This document shows, piece after piece, positions 61,075 to 64,000 of a stretch of DNA of 64,000 nt. Positions within the stretch are counted from its first letter, which is position 1. Each line of letters begins with the position of its first letter. Source of the DNA: Rhinopomastus cyanomelas (taxonomy: Eukaryota; Chordata; Aves; Bucerotiformes; Rhinopomastidae); NCBI GenBank assembly GCA_013400115.1, contig VXBP01004071.1:540965-604964 (forward strand), in the 5' to 3' direction. The translations under genes were made by a program, and so were the position numbers. Under the pieces are notes generated by a model that saw only the letters and a program-made list of their open reading frames with translations, was not told the origin of the DNA and did not search any database.

Positions 61075-61306
61075 AAGGTGAACAGCAGCTGAGACTCATA
61101 GAATTGAGACTGTTAGGTTGGAAGGGACCTCTAGAGATCATCTAGTCCAACCACCCGTTTCCTGAGCAGGATCCCCTAGGACAGGTCACACAGGGCTGCA
61201 TCCAGGCTGGTTTTGAATGTCTCAAGAGCAGAAGACTCCACAGCCTCTCCGGTCAGCGTGTTCCAGGGCTCTGTCACCCTCGCTGTAATGAAGTTTCTCC
61301 TTATGT
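61075..61306 (-). mobile_element. CR1 fragment, second of two adjacent same-strand copies
   Basis: The plus strand reads ctcatagaattgagactg, agagatcatctagtcc, gagcaggatcccctagg, ctccacagcctctccgg and gtaatgaagtttctcc. Its sequence differs clearly from the neighbour, so this is a second insertion of a related subfamily and not a local duplication. Both stop at about the same point of the CR1 sequence. Confidence 0.94.
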
Positions 61307-62482
61307 TTTGTTACTAAGCCATTTCTCTCCGTGAGCTGCCATGGATTGCCTAGCAAAGCTGCTTCGAGTAACTAATTCCTCCTTTGTAAAGCAGTTGGCA
61401 GGGATCACTGCTGGAGGAGCAATGATGGGGAAGGTAGACTTCTCTGGTACAGCAGTCCCACTGCTTGGTGCCTTTGCAAACCGCTTAGCATCCCTTCTTT
61501 CCTCTCCTCTGCTGTGTGAGCCTTTCACATGCCCTTTGGCTATTTGCACTGGGTTCCCAGGGGTCACTGTTTCTAGTGCAGTTCTTACGTGTCAATCAAT
61601 TCTGCCTCTGCATTGCTCTGCGCCGTTTCCCCTTTCCCTTCCTCCCTGCTGTCTTCTGCAGGCTTTTTTATATTCCCTTCCTTCCCAGACCCTGTGCTGC
61701 CCCAGGGCTTCTTTAGCCTGATCTGGCTATTTGCTCTGGGGTGTTTAAGGCTTCTCCTAAAGCTCTCACATGCCACTTCTGATGCTTAAGGCTTCTGAGA
61801 GCTTTCTTTCAGAGTCTCTTTTTTTCACCTCTCCTGGCCATTTTCAGTCTCCTGAGGTGACTTACATTTCCCTTCCGTCCATCAGATGTTTTTCTTCACA
61901 GGTTTTTTGTTTCCCCAGTCGTTTTGTTTTCTGCTCATCTTCCATTCCCTGTGAACCTGCTCACTCTCTTTGCTTTTACTTTCCGTGTACCCTCACAGAG
62001 GACTTTAATGCTCAGACCTGCTGGCCAGCTCATGCTCCTTTTTCTTTGTTTTTGCTGCTCCTCTGTGAGCTCAGGACCAAAACTTCTTTGTATCTCACTG
62101 TGCTTTCTGTTCAAGGAGACCGCTCTGGCTGCCTGTGCCAGCACCTCTTGGTCAAGATGACACTTATGGTTGCCTCCTGAGCTCCTGGTCCCAGCAGCTC
62201 TTATTCCTCTCTTTGCAGAGCTGGAGATTTCTTTCAATAGTAGTTTCCTGTTGACTGTTTTGCCCCCTTATCTTTTGACTCCGCTGGGTTCCCTAAACTA
62301 GGGATGTTCTTTGTGCTTCATGTCATTGAAACTAGAGTGTAATTGCATTCCTTTGCCATCTCTTCCATGGTAAACCTCCAAAAGAATTGTTTCACTCATC
62401 ATCTGAGCCAGTGGTTTTTGTACAGACTGTGAAAGCCTCGATCTTTAATTTTCTGCATGGAAGCAGAAGGGAGAGGAAGAGG

Positions 62483-62544
62483 GAGACTGTGCAGTTCATT
62501 TGCTTTGTGACAGGAGACTGTGCAGTTCATCTGCTTTATGACAG
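62483..62544 (+). repeat. 31-base tandem duplication, two copies
   Basis: The unit begins gagactgtgcagttcat. The second copy (62514-62544) differs by two transitions. Confidence 0.93.
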
Positions 62545-63698
62545 ATCCACACTGAACTCATGTGTGCTACCAAGTTGGTGTGTTGTGTTGAGGAACGAGG
62601 GAAAGCAGACAACTATACCTGGATTAAGCTTTTTTTTGAGGTGACATGAAAATCTGTTCAGTTGCTGATGCTGGATTCCCTTCTGACCACTGCTGCACAC
62701 AGGGCTCTGCGCTGATGGGTCCCAGCTCACAGGGTCCAGCTCAAAGTGCTGCAGGGAGGTTTTGGAAGGAAAGGCAGGCTGATTCCATGCTTAAGTCTAG
62801 TGATACACTCCAGCACTTATGATACCACTTCTGTCTCAATGAAGAGATAGATTAGAAGATGAAGAGCTGGTCAATAATATGATTACTTTAAGCCCATTTG
62901 GATCTTTCTGCCTGTCCTCCCACTCTGAGATCATTAAAGACCATTGAGAGAAGTTTAACAAAATTTGCAAAAGAGCAAGTGAGAAGTTTTCAGCAGACCA
63001 GCCATACGCAGTGTCTCATAGGAGCTGTAGTAGCCTGTCCCTGTTCTCTTTGTGTTGAAGCTTCTCTTGAACATGTTTGAGGAAGCAGCACCGTCATGGT
63101 GAGGCCCAGTCTTTGCCCACCATCTACTTCCACCTCTGGTTTACTTTTCCCCTCCTAACTTTGCTGTTATGCTGTTTAATGACAGTCTTACCTCTGGCTC
63201 TCACAGTGGCACTGTGGTCCTGTACCTGGAGAAGCAGTAAAAAACCAGTGCTTAAAGCATGCTGGTGTGGATCAGGCATGTTGCTGCGCCCCAAGGTCTG
63301 CATGGGGCTGCTTAGAGCAGGTCCTGCGGTTGTCAGCCAGTGCTAGCGTGAGGGTAGAAGCTGCATTTTCTCTCTTTGCTTTCTTTTGTTAGCCTTAGAT
63401 CATGTTTTGATCTCTTTTTGTTTTCAACGGTGTAGGCTCAGACCCTAGCAAGTGCTGGAACTGCAGCAGTTCCAGCTGGTCTCACCTGACTTCTGCCTGT
63501 TCCCCCTAAAAAAACTGTCTGTCACCAACCCCAGATAAAACATTTCAGCACAGTTGTGCTTCCTTGTAGAGCCTGTTCACAGCTAAAGGGAAAGGCAAGA
63601 AGTGTCACTTGAAACAAAAGCTCTGCTGAAAGCCCTGTGAAATGGAATGTACTAACACTTCTTCTAAATCTGTACAAAGGTTTATTTGGAAGGAATGC

Positions 63699-63713
63699 AG
63701 CTGCTGCTGCTGC
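63699..63713. repeat. CTG trinucleotide run
   Basis: Short run of about five CTG units. Confidence 0.75.
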
Positions 63714-63958
63714 CAGGGAACTGGGTACCACTGTGTCTGCATGGTGAACCCTCATTGTGTATGGCTGCCTAATAGCTGTTGATGACAAGGTCATGTTCAC
63801 ACCTTGGAATTTCTGGTTTCTGGTGGCCACTAGAGACCAACCTGGCACCTTTCATCATTCATGTTTCTCCTAAAAACTACCTTCCCTCTTGCACACACAA
63901 AGCTGATACAGCTGAGTACAAACTAAGCTCAAGTACTTGTGCATCCAGTCTTGGAGAG

Positions 63959-64000
63959 AGCAGAGCGCTCTTGTTCAGCCTGAAGAGAAGAGTCCAGGGA
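63959..64000 (+). mobile_element. CR1 fragment running off the window end
   Basis: The last bases read cttgttcagcctgaagag and agtccaggga, the CR1 ORF2 segment normally read as LFSLEKRR-like sequence. The element continues beyond the window, so its length is unknown. Confidence 0.75.

Larger units (their letters stand above)
61307..63958. other. unique sequence, pyrimidine-rich in its first kilobase
   Basis: The plus strand is strongly C+T rich from about 61480 to 62290, with loosely repeated words such as tggctatttgc (twice) and ttaaggcttct (twice). A 31-base tandem duplication lies at 62483-62544 and a CTG run at 63699-63713. Frames of 126 and 136 codons (61341-62180) are rich in L, F, S, C and P as expected from the composition. 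No gene recognised. Confidence 0.5.

Noticed and set aside
1..64000. Endogenous retrovirus or other viral remnant
   Set aside because: No long terminal repeats, primer-binding site or gag/pol-like frames were seen. The only reverse-transcriptase-element peptides are ends of CR1 ORF2.

Overview
The window looks like nuclear DNA of a bird. About 30 fragments of the CR1 LINE (chicken repeat 1) are scattered over both strands. Nearly all are truncated at the 5' end, and many end in the octamer-type tail (attctatg or attctgtg) typical of avian CR1. No mammalian SINE or L1 sequence was recognised. CR1 and CR1-tailed elements cover roughly an eighth of the sequence by my own hand count. The order or species cannot be fixed from the sequence alone.

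No protein-coding gene could be supported. Open frames are short (194 codons at most), occur on both strands and match no family I recognise. Those that do are remnants of the C-terminal end of the CR1 ORF2 protein. No CpG island, rRNA, functional tRNA gene or CRISPR array was seen. The region is best read as intergenic or deep intronic. One weak exon-like stretch (57030-57156) is noted only as a finding.

Layout: 1-15.7 kb is mostly unique sequence with five CR1 fragments. 15.7-31 kb holds CR1 pieces of several ages, an inverted CR1 pair (17.1-17.6 kb) and a tRNA-derived SINE at 21.19-21.37 kb. 33.4-37.7 kb is an apparently exact 2,166-base direct duplication whose copies are separated by a single N; this is probably an assembly error. 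A second copy of the SINE family lies at 40.0-40.2 kb. A second single-N gap at 43,777 cuts through a CR1 copy flanked by a 26-base direct repeat. 45-64 kb carries more CR1, including the longest copy (57.5-58.2 kb), two same-strand copies side by side (60.8-61.3 kb) and pyrimidine-rich tracts near 56.3 and 61.5-62.3 kb.

The most interesting content is the SINE family. Its tRNA-like head has RNA polymerase III A and B boxes, followed by a short unique body and a 3' tail that copies the end of the CR1 group found in the same window. This implies a non-autonomous element mobilised by the CR1 reverse transcriptase, with the same layout as the TguSINE1 family known from passerine birds.
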